DNA of 64,000 nt from Thalassotalea psychrophila (GCF_031583595.1 NZ_CP134145.1:1364001-1428000); one strand, 5' to 3'. Shown: positions 35,228 to 42,885, numbered from the stretch's first letter. Numbers and translations: made by a program. The notes: generated by a model not told the origin, from the letters alone.

Positions 35228-35956
35228 TTAACAAAATATGACCGGAAGCATTAGTTTCACAGGTTTTGAAGGCCGACCTAGTTTCATTCTGTTAAATTTA
35301 ATGTGGTGCAATGCCTCAATGTGCTCAATAAAAAACTCATCGCCAATAGGAAAATTGTGCATCAAGCGTTCAATGATCAAGGTGTCTAAGTACTGCTGGC
35401 TGCTATGTAAAAACAATTTTTGGTAATTGCTTTTCCGACTTACTAAATTCGGACCCAAATGCAAGTATTGACGATGTTGATTAACAACCACTAGTGAGGT
35501 TGATACTTGTTGGTGAACAGCATTTTGTGTGTAACTAGAGTATGGATATTGTGCAAGATGAGAAACAATACCTTTACTTACCGGATCAGATTCAATAAAT
35601 CTCATACATGCTAATAAATAATTGTCGGCATCAACAATGCTAGCTTTATGCCTGCCCTGAAATAAAGAACCGCTGCGTTGATATTTTCTATTAATATATC
35701 TGACATAACTACTTGAGATATATTGGATAAGGCTAGCTATACCTTTGCTGCAACTTGGTGTTAATAATAATTGAATATGATTTTCCATCAATACATAAGC
35801 GTGTAAAAGTACCTCATATTTGACTAGCCCTTTACTGAGCAATAATGAGTAATATTGATAATCGGCAGTACAGTAAAAGCAACGTTGCTGATTATTACCA
35901 CATAAGTAAATATGAGCTGTTTGATCTGCTTGGTAAGCCCGTGGTTTTCTAGACAT
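35228..35956 (-). CDS. RAYT-like (REP-associated) Y1 transposase, catalytic residues altered
   Basis: 242-residue protein of the IS200/RAYT Y1_Tnp family (GNNQQRCFY, LHAYVLMENH, SGSLFQGRHK, YLLACMRFIESDP). The start is placed at 35956 (MSRKPRAY) with AAGGA seven bases upstream; the longer frame to 36046 adds an unconserved hydrophobic stretch. In active members the HUH motif is His-x-His and the nucleophile is the Tyr of YIxxNP. Here they read His60-Ile-Gln62 and Phe120-Ile-Glu-Ser-Asp, so both His2 and the Tyr are lost. The frame is otherwise intact, which suggests recent inactivation or a retained non-catalytic role. Confidence 0.85.
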   Translation of the reverse strand: MSRKPRAYQADQTAHIYLCGNNQQRCFYCTADYQYYSLLLSKGLVKYEVLLHAYVLMENHIQLLLTPSCSKGIASLIQYISSSYVRYINRKYQRSGSLFQGRHKASIVDADNYLLACMRFIESDPVSKGIVSHLAQYPYSSYTQNAVHQQVSTSLVVVNQHRQYLHLGPNLVSRKSNYQKLFLHSSQQYLDTLIIERLMHNFPIGDEFFIEHIEALHHIKFNRMKLGRPSKPVKLMLPVIFC

Positions 35957-36124
35957 TTGCAATTCCTTTGCTTGTTCAATTAGTGATTTGTTTCCAGTGA
36001 AACTCAAAAGGTGGAAGATAAGTAAAAGGCACCACATAAACAACACTCTATTTAGTATAAATCATCTCACTCCTGTTAAAATAATTTGTCTGCTGTATAT
36101 GTGTAAAACGCCCCTTAAATCTCC

Positions 36125-36156
36125 CTTGATAGCTTTGATCCTTCAAGGCTATCAAG
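36125..36156. repeat. Hairpin upstream of the RAYT gene
   Basis: CTTGATAGC (36125-36133) / GCTATCAAG (36148-36156), 9-bp perfect stem with a 14-nt loop. It could be a REP-type element related to the adjacent transposase, or a plain stem; no second copy was noticed. Confidence 0.45.
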
Positions 36157-36539
36157 TATTAAAATATTTCGTCATCCTTGACTAGAACTGCACTACCACA
36201 ACGTCTAAGCGTTTGTGCTGGCCTACTCGAACAAAGCTGTGCCCACTTTTGCTCCGCGATTCCGTTAATTGGCCGTCCTTGGCCATAGTCTTCCGTATGC
36301 ATCCTGCAAAATCCAACTCCATTGGATTGTCCTTTTTAAAAGTTAATCCTTTAACTTTTTTCGAGACAACTAGTTGCTTAATTGGCACAAACAGCTAGTT
36401 GTTTGACGAAACTGATATTCCAAACTGATTAATCGTATTTTAAAAGCGTTTTTTTACTGTGTTTAACTTGTTAATAGCGTTATTTTTGTGACCTATATTA
36501 AGAGAAATAAACCAAATAAACGTCAGTTAAAATTATTTT

Positions 36540-36577
36540 GGGCCGGAGCCAATATTAAATACTTATTGTCTCCGGAG
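36540..36577. repeat. GGGCCGGAG element, copy 1
   Basis: GGGCCGGAG at 36540 and CCGGAG again at 36572, with the two CCGGAG copies 29 bp apart; CCGGAG (36543-36548) can also pair with CTCCGG (36570-36575). Same layout as at 37098-37135. Followed by an AT-rich AGATTTATAA tail. Confidence 0.6.
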
Positions 36578-37097
36578 AGATTTATAAGCATTTAAAAAAT
36601 GTTGCAGTTTTAGCCAGTAAGTTGACTGTTGCAATAATGCTCAGGGATTTTTGGTTTGTAGGTAAAAAGGCAAGTTAACAGTAAGCTGGGTGACAGCGGG
36701 TTCAATTGTGTTAAAAAGAAAGTGATTATCTGATTTTTGTATGTGACATTTAACAATAGGAATGTGCTGATACTTTCCATGAGTCTATCCTTAGCTAATT
36801 TACTGTTAATGTGAACATTCATGCAAAAAATTATATTTAAATCAATAGTTTTACATTTAATGTAATGTTATCTGAATTTCCTTAACCCTTGATAACACTA
36901 GTTTGCATGATGTTATAAATTTACCGTCCTGCAAATTTATAACTAAATGTTAGTAAAGATTTTGCAGCTTGCAAAAATTATTTTGCTATAAAAAAACATT
37001 TTATAGAATAAAAAATAATTAACACTTTTGTGAAAATGAACTATCACGTACGGATATTAAAAGTGCTGCTATTTTATTGCTGACAATTGAAATAATT

Positions 37098-37135
37098 GGG
37101 CCGGAGTAAAGAATGAAATTTTAAAATGTCCGGAG
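37098..37135. repeat. GGGCCGGAG element, copy 2
   Basis: GGGCCGGAG at 37098 and CCGGAG at 37130, exactly the spacing of the copy at 36540. The flanks are also alike (AATTRTT before, GTAAATTTAT / GAGATTTAT after), while the 23 bases between are different. Confidence 0.6.
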
Positions 37136-37346
37136 TAAATTTATTTGAAAAATAAAATTCTTCTAATTCAAAAGTTTGTCATTTGATTTTGTCTGAAATA
37201 GCATGTTTTAAATATTTGTGGTTTGACAAAACACCCTCTTTGTCTTTTACTTTTAGAATGTTCATTGGTAATGAATATAGTCTCAATTAAAAGGAGTTTT
37301 AGAGATTTCCCTTGCTTATAAATTCCCGACCAAATGAGATGACTCT

Positions 37347-37440
37347 GGCAGTGTTATAAAACGTGTCCAAGGAAATTATCTAATAATGCGGACATTAGTT
37401 GTATGGAGCACTAACGTTAGACTAACACTGCCGTTATTTT
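37347..37440 (+). ncRNA. Candidate structured RNA / leader
   Basis: Outer stem GGCAGTGTTA (37347-37356) / TAACACTGCC (37423-37432), 10 bp perfect, encloses an internal GTCC (37365) / GGAC (37390) pairing, TTAGT (37395) / ACTAA (37410), and the alternative dyad CTAACGTTAG (37411-37420). It is followed by GTTATTTTTAA. The mutually exclusive inner stems look switch-like. It precedes the small membrane-protein gene at 37537 by about 100 bases. Strand is inferred from the T-rich tail. Confidence 0.45.
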
Positions 37441-37536
37441 TAACTGGTTAGCAATTAAAAATTCAGAACTTTAATTAACATAATAAAAACAACAAATTGT
37501 TTAGAAATATAAGTTACTTATGAGGATTTAATTACA

Positions 37537-37713
37537 ATGTTGTTTTCTACTTTTACTCAGAAAAAAATTCAGTTCAGTTTAGCATTTTGTTTTGTGGTGT
37601 TAATCGCATTCAGTACTTATTTAACCTTGCTTGAACCTTCGGTGTTTAATACCTTTTATATGACAATTTCTAGTACTTTGTTTTTAGCGATTGTTCTATA
37701 TAAACGAAATTAA
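37537..37713 (+). CDS. Small two-helix membrane protein, 58 residues
   Basis: Begins MLFSTFTQKKIQFSLAF with a GAGGA site 10 bases upstream. Two hydrophobic segments, at about residues 13-31 and 40-54, are separated by a short LLEPSVFN loop, with a positive C-terminus (YKRN). I do not recognise it. It is located between the candidate structured RNA and the Cys-repeat protein gene, on the same strand, so the two may be co-regulated; a functional link is speculative. Confidence 0.6.
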   Translation: MLFSTFTQKKIQFSLAFCFVVLIAFSTYLTLLEPSVFNTFYMTISSTLFLAIVLYKRN

Positions 37714-37961
37714 ATAAATCCTTATATTACCTGTTTACAGTATTTGTAATACTTTATTACTCTTTGTTTTTATTAAAAACTTGCTAAATTCATGAACTAG
37801 TGAAATTATTTAATTGTATCCTTGGTCTGTATCATCGATACCAAGTCGGTTAAGTTTTTTTATTTTGTGTTTGTGATAGATAATTAATAAAACTTAATCG
37901 AATTGGTAACGCCTTAGACTGAGTGTTTACGGTAACTCTAATAAAACATAGGAAGATAATT

Positions 37962-38351
37962 ATGAAAGTATTTAAGAACTATTTATTAACAGCAGCCTTA
38001 AGCGCTCTGATGTTAACATTATTTGCTAGCTTACCTGCTAAAGCTGAAGCGAATCCTTTTGAAGCTCAAAATGTTGTAGCTTCTGCTGATTTTGAAGCTG
38101 AAGAAGCTAAAAAAGAAGGCAAGTGTGGTGAAGGTAAATGTGGTGAAGGCAAAGCTAAAGCCAAAGGTAAATGCGGCGAAGGAAAATGCGGTGAAGGCAA
38201 AGCCAAAGGTAAATGCGGCGAAGGCAAATGCGGTGAAGGCAAAGCTAAAGCCAAAGGTAAATGCGGCGAAGGAAAATGTGGCGAAGGCAAAGCTAAAGGC
38301 AAGTGCGGTGAAGGTAAAGCTAAATCAAAAGAAAGCAAGTGCGGTGAATAA
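37962..38351 (+). CDS. Secreted EGKCG-repeat protein, HvfA-like RiPP metallophore precursor
   Basis: 129 residues: a Sec signal peptide (MKVFKNYLLTAALSALMLTLFASLPAKA) then a mature region of almost pure K/G/E/A with 10 Cys, nine of them in GKCGE (five as EGKCG) and the last in SKCGE. EGKCG repeats with this layout define HvfA-type precursors, whose Cys are turned into oxazolone/thioamide copper ligands by a DUF692/MNIO enzyme (HvfB) with partner HvfC. No hvfB/hvfC-like gene lies in this window, so modification would need enzymes from elsewhere. The start is chosen for AGGAAG upstream; the earlier TTG/GTG frame adds 13 unlikely residues. If unmodified, it could be a simple thiol metal-binding protein. 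Confidence 0.75.
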   Translation: MKVFKNYLLTAALSALMLTLFASLPAKAEANPFEAQNVVASADFEAEEAKKEGKCGEGKCGEGKAKAKGKCGEGKCGEGKAKGKCGEGKCGEGKAKAKGKCGEGKCGEGKAKGKCGEGKAKSKESKCGE

Positions 38352-38373
38352 TTAACTGAAGCTTTATTCTTTA

Positions 38374-38402
38374 AAGAAGTCAGTAACTGCTGGCTTCTTC
38401 TA
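38374..38402 (+). terminator. Terminator of the EGKCG-repeat gene
   Basis: 10-bp stem AAGAAGTCAG / CTGGCTTCTT (one G-U) with a TAACTG loop, then a broken T-rich tail. Confidence 0.6.
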
Positions 38403-38612
38403 ATCTAAAAAAAAACTCCTGAAGTTAAAATTTTTATTCTTACTTCTGACCGTTCATTAATTATAAATTATTAAATATACACGCTATAAATATAGTATCG
38501 AAAAAGCTCTTTTTTAATCTTAAACAGCCACCAAATGTTAATGAGTAGTTAATTGTCTGCTTTAAAATGGTCATTTTTTGCAAATAGATTGTTAAGTGAT
38601 GAATTATTTAAT

Positions 38613-38626
38613 TTGATCTATATCAA
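38613..38626. promoter_or_regulatory. FNR/Anr-type binding site
   Basis: TTGATCTATATCAA, a perfect match to TTGAT-N4-ATCAA. Centre at 38619.5; a possible -10 TATTAT lies at 38644-38649, placing the site roughly 37-41 bp upstream of the start point, as in FNR-activated class II promoters. The ATG of the 39-residue gene follows at 38682. The rest of the 38403-38681 spacer is AT-rich with nothing else recognised. Confidence 0.75.
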
Positions 38627-38681
38627 ACAATAGTCTGTTCGTGTATTATTCGCGCTGATTTTTTCAACGGTAGTAATTATA

Positions 38682-38801
38682 ATGTCAGTAGATAATTCAT
38701 TTAAAGAAAGCACCTCAAAACGTCACTTGTTTTTAGCCCTAACAGTTATGGTAGCAATGCCATTATTACCTATGTTAATGGGTTGGTATAACTACGCTTA
38801 A
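38682..38801 (+). CDS. Small membrane protein, 39 residues, behind an FNR box
   Basis: MSVDNSFKESTSKRHLFLAL... with one hydrophobic helix at about residues 16-34 (LFLALTVMVAMPLLPMLMG) and the C-terminus WYNYA. The N-terminal part is polar and probably cytoplasmic. The ribosome binding site is weak. Not recognised; its size and anaerobic-type promoter recall small subunits or assembly factors of respiratory enzymes (CydX/CcoQ-like in size, not in sequence). The response-regulator gene follows 66 bases downstream and may share the promoter. Confidence 0.5.
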   Translation: MSVDNSFKESTSKRHLFLALTVMVAMPLLPMLMGWYNYA

Positions 38802-38867
38802 ATTAGCTGGCATACGCAGTTAAATTCATCGAAATGCAAACGTTTATCGTTATTAAAGGAATATTTA

Positions 38868-39251
38868 ATGTCTGAGAGTGTCTTATTGGTTGAAGATAAC
38901 GCTTTAGTTTTGGCGCAGCTTAATCAAACTCTAACCACGGCAGGTTATCAGGTAACAACAGCGGTTAATGGATTAGATGGTTATAACAAAGCACAACAGC
39001 ACCGCTTTGATTTATGTATTGTTGACCATCTAATGCCGCTGATGAACGGCCCTCAATTAGTTAAAAACTTAATTGCGTTAGGTGATCATGCTCCGAGCAG
39101 TATCATATTTTTAACTACTCAAGATCTCAAATTAGTTAATCAAATTTCAGAAGTACACCTGGCTGATAAAGTATTAACCAAACCAATTTCTAATACAGAA
39201 TTTTTAGCCGAAGTTAGTAAGTTAAAAGAGTACAGTAGCGAAGTTGCATAA
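38868..39251 (+). CDS. Stand-alone response-regulator receiver protein (CheY-like)
   Basis: 127-residue receiver domain without an output domain. Acidic pocket Glu9/Asp10, phospho-acceptor Asp53 in CIVDHLMPLMNG, Thr83/84 in FLTTQ and Lys105 in LTKPIS are all present, so it should be phosphorylatable. AAAGGAA ribosome binding site. No kinase gene is adjacent. It may be under the FNR-linked promoter upstream. Confidence 0.88.
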   Translation: MSESVLLVEDNALVLAQLNQTLTTAGYQVTTAVNGLDGYNKAQQHRFDLCIVDHLMPLMNGPQLVKNLIALGDHAPSSIIFLTTQDLKLVNQISEVHLADKVLTKPISNTEFLAEVSKLKEYSSEVA

Positions 39252-39343
39252 ACTTCAACTTATTAACTTAATAGTTGAAAATGTGACTATAAAAACTCAC
39301 TAAGATCCATTATCCTGTTATTAAACCTTTTTCGATTAGAAAT

Positions 39344-39892
39344 ATGATGACAGAGCAAGATAGCCAATACCTTAAAAGCGTAATTTACGATGTGCCTGAT
39401 TATCCCATTCCTGGCATAATGTTTCGCGACATTACCGGCATTCTCGATCAACCCCAAGCCTTTCAATTATGCATTGATCGTTTAACCGAACGGTATAAAA
39501 ATACCGGTATTACCAAAGTTGCTGGCACTGAAGCTCGAGGTTTTTTATTTGCTGCACCACTAGCTTTAGCGTTAGGCATAGGCTTTGTTCCTGTTCGAAA
39601 ACCCAAAAAATTACCCCGTGCAACATTTTCACAAAGCTACGATTTAGAATATGGTCAAGATACATTAGAAATTCATCAAGATGCATTACAAAGTGATGAT
39701 ATAGTACTTATGGTAGATGACTTATTAGCTACTGGTGGTACCATTGAAGCTACAACTAAATTAATTCGCTCAACTGGCGCTACTGTAAAAGAGGCCGCAT
39801 TTGTGATCGGATTACCCGATTTACAAGGTGATAAGCGATTAGAAAAGCTCGGTATAGATGTTTACACTATGGTTGATTACCTAGGCGATTAA
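39344..39892 (+). CDS. apt: Adenine phosphoribosyltransferase
   Basis: Purine salvage: adenine + PRPP to AMP. 182 residues. PRPP loop [13 protein letters not shown] at ~125-137 and the N-terminal [14 protein letters not shown] block typical of Apt. Starts at the ATG at 39344 or the next codon 39347. In many gammaproteobacteria apt lies just upstream of dnaX, as here (67-bp gap). Confidence 0.95.
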   Translation: MMTEQDSQYLKSVIYDVPDYPIPGIMFRDITGILDQPQAFQLCIDRLTERYKNTGITKVAGTEARGFLFAAPLALALGIGFVPVRKPKKLPRATFSQSYDLEYGQDTLEIHQDALQSDDIVLMVDDLLATGGTIEATTKLIRSTGATVKEAAFVIGLPDLQGDKRLEKLGIDVYTMVDYLGD

Positions 39893-39959
39893 TACCGAAT
39901 CAGATTGAACGCGTTAGAAATAATAATTAAAACAACTTAGCTTCAGGATTAAACAATAT

Positions 39960-42308
39960 ATGAGTTATCAAGTACTTGCTCGTAAATGGCGACCAAAAGA
40001 TTTTTCTCAATTAATGGGACAAGAGCACGTGGTTACCGTATTGGTTAATGCATTAATGCAAGAGCGTTTGCATCATGCCTATTTATTTACCGGTACTCGC
40101 GGTGTAGGTAAAACTACCATAGCGCGAATATTCGCAAAAAGCTTAAACTGTGAAGAAGGTATTACTGCTAATCCATGTGGCAAATGTGATGTTTGTATTG
40201 ATGTTGATGCTGGCCGTTTTGTTGATTTACTTGAGATAGATGCAGCCTCGCGCACAAAAGTAGATGATACACGTGAAATTTTAGATAACGTTCAATATGC
40301 ACCAACACGCGGTCGCTTTAAGGTTTACCTTATCGATGAAGTACACATGTTATCTAAGCACAGTTTCAATGCTTTACTTAAAACTCTCGAAGAGCCACCA
40401 CCGCACGTTAAATTTATTCTCGCAACAACCGATCCGCAGAAGTTGCCGGTAACTGTTTTATCACGTTGTTTACAGTTTCATTTAAAAGCGCTAACGCCTC
40501 TGCAAATTGAAACTAAATTAAATGAAATTCTAACCGCAGAAGAGGTTACCTTTGAAGATGGTGCTTTAGCTATGCTAGCCAAAGCCGCTCGCGGTAGTAT
40601 GCGTGATTCATTAAGCTTAACTGATCAAGCCATTGCTCAAGGCCAAGGCCATATTGAAGTAGCCAATGTCCAGCAAATGCTCGGCGGAGTTGACCAAAAT
40701 TGGGTTTACAAAATATTAATTGCACTAATTAAACAGGACGCGAAAGGGTTATTAGAGCTAAGTAAAAATATTGCTAGCTTTGCACCTAGTTACCATCGCT
40801 TGTTAGCTGAATTATTGCAGCTTTTACATCAAGTTGCACTTTGGCAGTTAGTACCAAACTCCGTTGATGTCGATAATCAACGCGCAACGTTGTTAACTAA
40901 GTTTGCCTCCGCAATGTCGCCAGAAGACGTACAACTGTATTACCAAATTGTGTTAAATGGTCGTAAGGACTTATCCTATAGCAGTGATGAACAAGCTGGT
41001 TTTGATATGGTTGTGCTACGTATGTTGGCCTTTAAACCTGCGACCTTAGCTGATACTAAAACTGCTCCAGCTGCGGTTACGGCTGATTTTAATGATTTAG
41101 ATATAGCCGAATCTATTCCTAAAGTTGAAGGGAAAGTAGCAAAACCTGAAGCAATTCAAGATCCTGTGGTGACAACAATTGACGTTAAAACAGAAGAAAA
41201 AGAAGAAGTAAAAACTGAAGTTGATCCGCAAGCTGTGCTCGAAACAGAAGATGCAGCTATTGAACCTCAAGAACAAGTGTTAGCTGAACAGCAATTACCT
41301 GAAACGTTAACAATTGATAGGAATGCAGATAAATCAATAGATGGTTTAAATGCCGAGCAACAACAGCTTGAAGTGCAGGCTCAACAACAGTTGTCTGATG
41401 TGCAACAGATGCCTACAGCACAGAATACTATGCAAGCCGAAATGGTTGAAACAGATACTTCTGTTGATGAAGTTTTGCAACCACAAGCTTCTACAGTTGG
41501 AGCTGTTGAAACAGCTGAACCGGTTGAACAAAGCAATGCGGGAAGCGACGTTGAAAAAATGTTGGCTACACGTAATATGTTACGTAGCCGTAAAAAAGCC
41601 GCGGAGGGCGAGGGCGCAAAAAAGTCTGAAGCCAAGCTTAAGGTCCGCACTAATGTTGGGCCTAAAAACCCTGATTTAGTAGCCCCTCAAGCTGATGATA
41701 CAATCGTTACAGCTAACGTTGAATCGAAAACGGTAGATGCTATTGATTTACCTTGGGAAGAAAATGCCCCAATAAACGCAGTTGACTCAGAAGTACAAGC
41801 AACAAATAACCAACAAGCTGAAGTAGCAATTAATGATGTAGAACAGGCATTACCTGACATTAACAGCATTGCCTGTGGTAGCTTTGATCAGTCAGTTATT
41901 GATCCTGCTGTTATAAGAGATGCAAATCAGATTGATGCTTGGGCAAATACTATAGATGCAATGGGTTTAACCGGACGAGTAAGACAACTAGCTTTAAATG
42001 CTAATATGGGCGAAGAAAGCTCAGATAATTTATTAGTAATTAATTTAGACAAGAAATTTGAACATTTAAATTCAGGTGCTGCTTTAACTCAAATAATCGA
42101 TTGTTACTCAACCTTGAAAAAGCAAGAATCAACTGTACAAATTAATGCAGTAGATGATGCCGGCGCAACGCCTTTTTTCATTCAAAATTGTATTAATGTC
42201 AAGCGATTAGATTACGCTAAAAATGTAATTGCTACTGACGATTTTGTGCAAGCGTTAGAGCAACAATTTAGTGCTTTTGTTGATCAAAATTCAATTGAAG
42301 CATTGTAA
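39960..42308 (+). CDS. dnaX: DNA polymerase III subunits tau and gamma
   Basis: Clamp-loader ATPase. 782 residues for tau, longer than E. coli tau (643) because of an extended E/Q/A-rich linker (roughly residues 370-640). Walker A GTRGVGKTT, zinc Cys in CEEGITANPCGKCDVC, Walker B VYLIDEVHML and sensor LSRCLQF mark the AAA+ domain; the C-terminal alpha-binding domain covers the last ~130 residues. A gamma form of about 556 residues is predicted from a -1 frameshift at 41618. Upstream of ybaB-recR, the standard order. Confidence 0.96.
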   Translation: MSYQVLARKWRPKDFSQLMGQEHVVTVLVNALMQERLHHAYLFTGTRGVGKTTIARIFAKSLNCEEGITANPCGKCDVCIDVDAGRFVDLLEIDAASRTKVDDTREILDNVQYAPTRGRFKVYLIDEVHMLSKHSFNALLKTLEEPPPHVKFILATTDPQKLPVTVLSRCLQFHLKALTPLQIETKLNEILTAEEVTFEDGALAMLAKAARGSMRDSLSLTDQAIAQGQGHIEVANVQQMLGGVDQNWVYKILIALIKQDAKGLLELSKNIASFAPSYHRLLAELLQLLHQVALWQLVPNSVDVDNQRATLLTKFASAMSPEDVQLYYQIVLNGRKDLSYSSDEQAGFDMVVLRMLAFKPATLADTKTAPAAVTADFNDLDIAESIPKVEGKVAKPEAIQDPVVTTIDVKTEEKEEVKTEVDPQAVLETEDAAIEPQEQVLAEQQLPETLTIDRNADKSIDGLNAEQQQLEVQAQQQLSDVQQMPTAQNTMQAEMVETDTSVDEVLQPQASTVGAVETAEPVEQSNAGSDVEKMLATRNMLRSRKKAAEGEGAKKSEAKLKVRTNVGPKNPDLVAPQADDTIVTANVESKTVDAIDLPWEENAPINAVDSEVQATNNQQAEVAINDVEQALPDINSIACGSFDQSVIDPAVIRDANQIDAWANTIDAMGLTGRVRQLALNANMGEESSDNLLVINLDKKFEHLNSGAALTQIIDCYSTLKKQESTVQINAVDDAGATPFFIQNCINVKRLDYAKNVIATDDFVQALEQQFSAFVDQNSIEAL
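41603..41629 (+). promoter_or_regulatory. Programmed -1 frameshift site of dnaX
   Basis: Slippery heptamer A-AAA-AAG at 41618-41624, in the correct phase (codons GCA AAA AAG). A Shine-Dalgarno-like GGAGG at 41603-41607 lies 10 bases upstream, the position of the stimulator in E. coli dnaX. After a -1 slip the frame reads GTC then TGA (41627-41629), so gamma would end AKKV. The local peptide AKKSE is the same as in E. coli. A modest downstream stem (41641-41646 / 41658-41663) is less convincing. Confidence 0.8.
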
Positions 42309-42377
42309 AAACTGATTTAGACGCCATTAATACCTTAAGCAGTTACATTTAATTTAAATAATGCTTTCAGCAAACAC

Positions 42378-42406
42378 TTAACGTTAACGCGTGCTATTGG
42401 TATAAT
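42378..42406 (+). promoter_or_regulatory. Promoter of ybaB-recR
   Basis: TTAACG (42378-42383), 17-bp spacer, TATAAT (42401-42406) preceded by TGG (extended -10). Start point near 42413, about 45 bases before ybaB. Lets ybaB-recR be expressed independently of dnaX. Confidence 0.7.
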
Positions 42407-42458
42407 ACCCACACTTATCTATGTTTGCCGATGTAAGCAAACAATTTTGGAGACTATT

Positions 42459-42785
42459 ATGATGAAAGGCGGCATGGGCAACTTAATGAAGCAAGCCCAA
42501 CAAATGCAAGCAAAAATGGCGAAAGCTCAAGAAGAGATCGCTAAAATGGAAGTGACTGGCGAAGCCGGTGCCGGCATGGTTAAAGTAACTATGACGGGTA
42601 ATCATAATGTACGTCGTGTTGAAATTGACGAAAGTCTAATGGAAGACGACAAAGACATGATTGAAGACTTAGTTGCTGCAGCATTTAATGATGCTGTACG
42701 AAGAGTTGAAGAAACCAATAAAGAAAAAATGGGCGCCCTAACTGGCGGCATGCAAATGCCTCCAGGGATGAAAATGCCATTCTAA
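42459..42785 (+). CDS. ybaB: YbaB/EbfC nucleoid-associated protein
   Basis: Small DNA-binding nucleoid protein, 109 residues from the ATG at 42459 (a second ATG follows directly at 42462), with TGGAG upstream. [33 protein letters not shown] and the C-terminal [13 protein letters not shown] are characteristic. Lies between dnaX and recR as in most bacteria. Confidence 0.95.
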   Translation: MMKGGMGNLMKQAQQMQAKMAKAQEEIAKMEVTGEAGAGMVKVTMTGNHNVRRVEIDESLMEDDKDMIEDLVAAAFNDAVRRVEETNKEKMGALTGGMQMPPGMKMPF

Positions 42786-42814
42786 TTGTGCTGTTTGTAT
42801 AACTAATTTAAACT

Positions 42815-42861
42815 GGGGTCAGAGTCACATTTATTAATGTGACTCTGACCCCAATTTTTTT
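42815..42861 (+). repeat. GGGGTCAGA hairpin element, copy 2, terminator-like
   Basis: 16-bp perfect stem: GGGGTCAGAGTCACAT (42815-42830) / ATGTGACTCTGACCCC (42837-42852), loop TTATTA, followed by a T7 run (42855-42861). Structurally a strong intrinsic terminator, yet located between ybaB and recR. Shares its ends with 1409-1458. Confidence 0.8.
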
Positions 42862-42885
42862 GTGAGAATTAAAAGATAAATCAAT

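Larger units (their letters stand above)
35957..37536. other. 1.6-kb mostly non-coding region
   Basis: No convincing gene. Short frames on both strands at 36182-36398 and on the minus strand at 36610-36822 lack ribosome binding sites and family resemblance. The segment 36185-36330 is more GC-rich than its surroundings and has no recognised origin. The elements seen in it (hairpin 36125, twin GGGCCGGAG elements, structured RNA 37347) are listed separately. A perfect TTGACA at 37223-37228 has only a weak TACTTT -10 at 37248 (19-bp spacer). Confidence 0.5.

Noticed and set aside
36182..36398. Overlapping short ORFs of 61-68 residues on both strands
   Set aside because: Neither has a convincing ribosome binding site or recognisable family; the region is treated as non-coding.
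36610..36822. 70-residue minus-strand ORF
   Set aside because: No ribosome binding site, atypical composition and no family resemblance.
37314..37361. Leader peptide (TTG start, 15 codons) overlapping the 37347 stem
   Set aside because: AAGGAG is too far upstream (about 15 bases), and there is no run of regulatory codons; kept only as a remote possibility.
38066..38338. 90-residue antisense ORF (Pro/Leu/Ser/His repeat) opposite the EGKCG gene
   Set aside because: It mirrors the sense repeats, has no ribosome binding site, and the sense frame has the signal peptide and silent codon drift.
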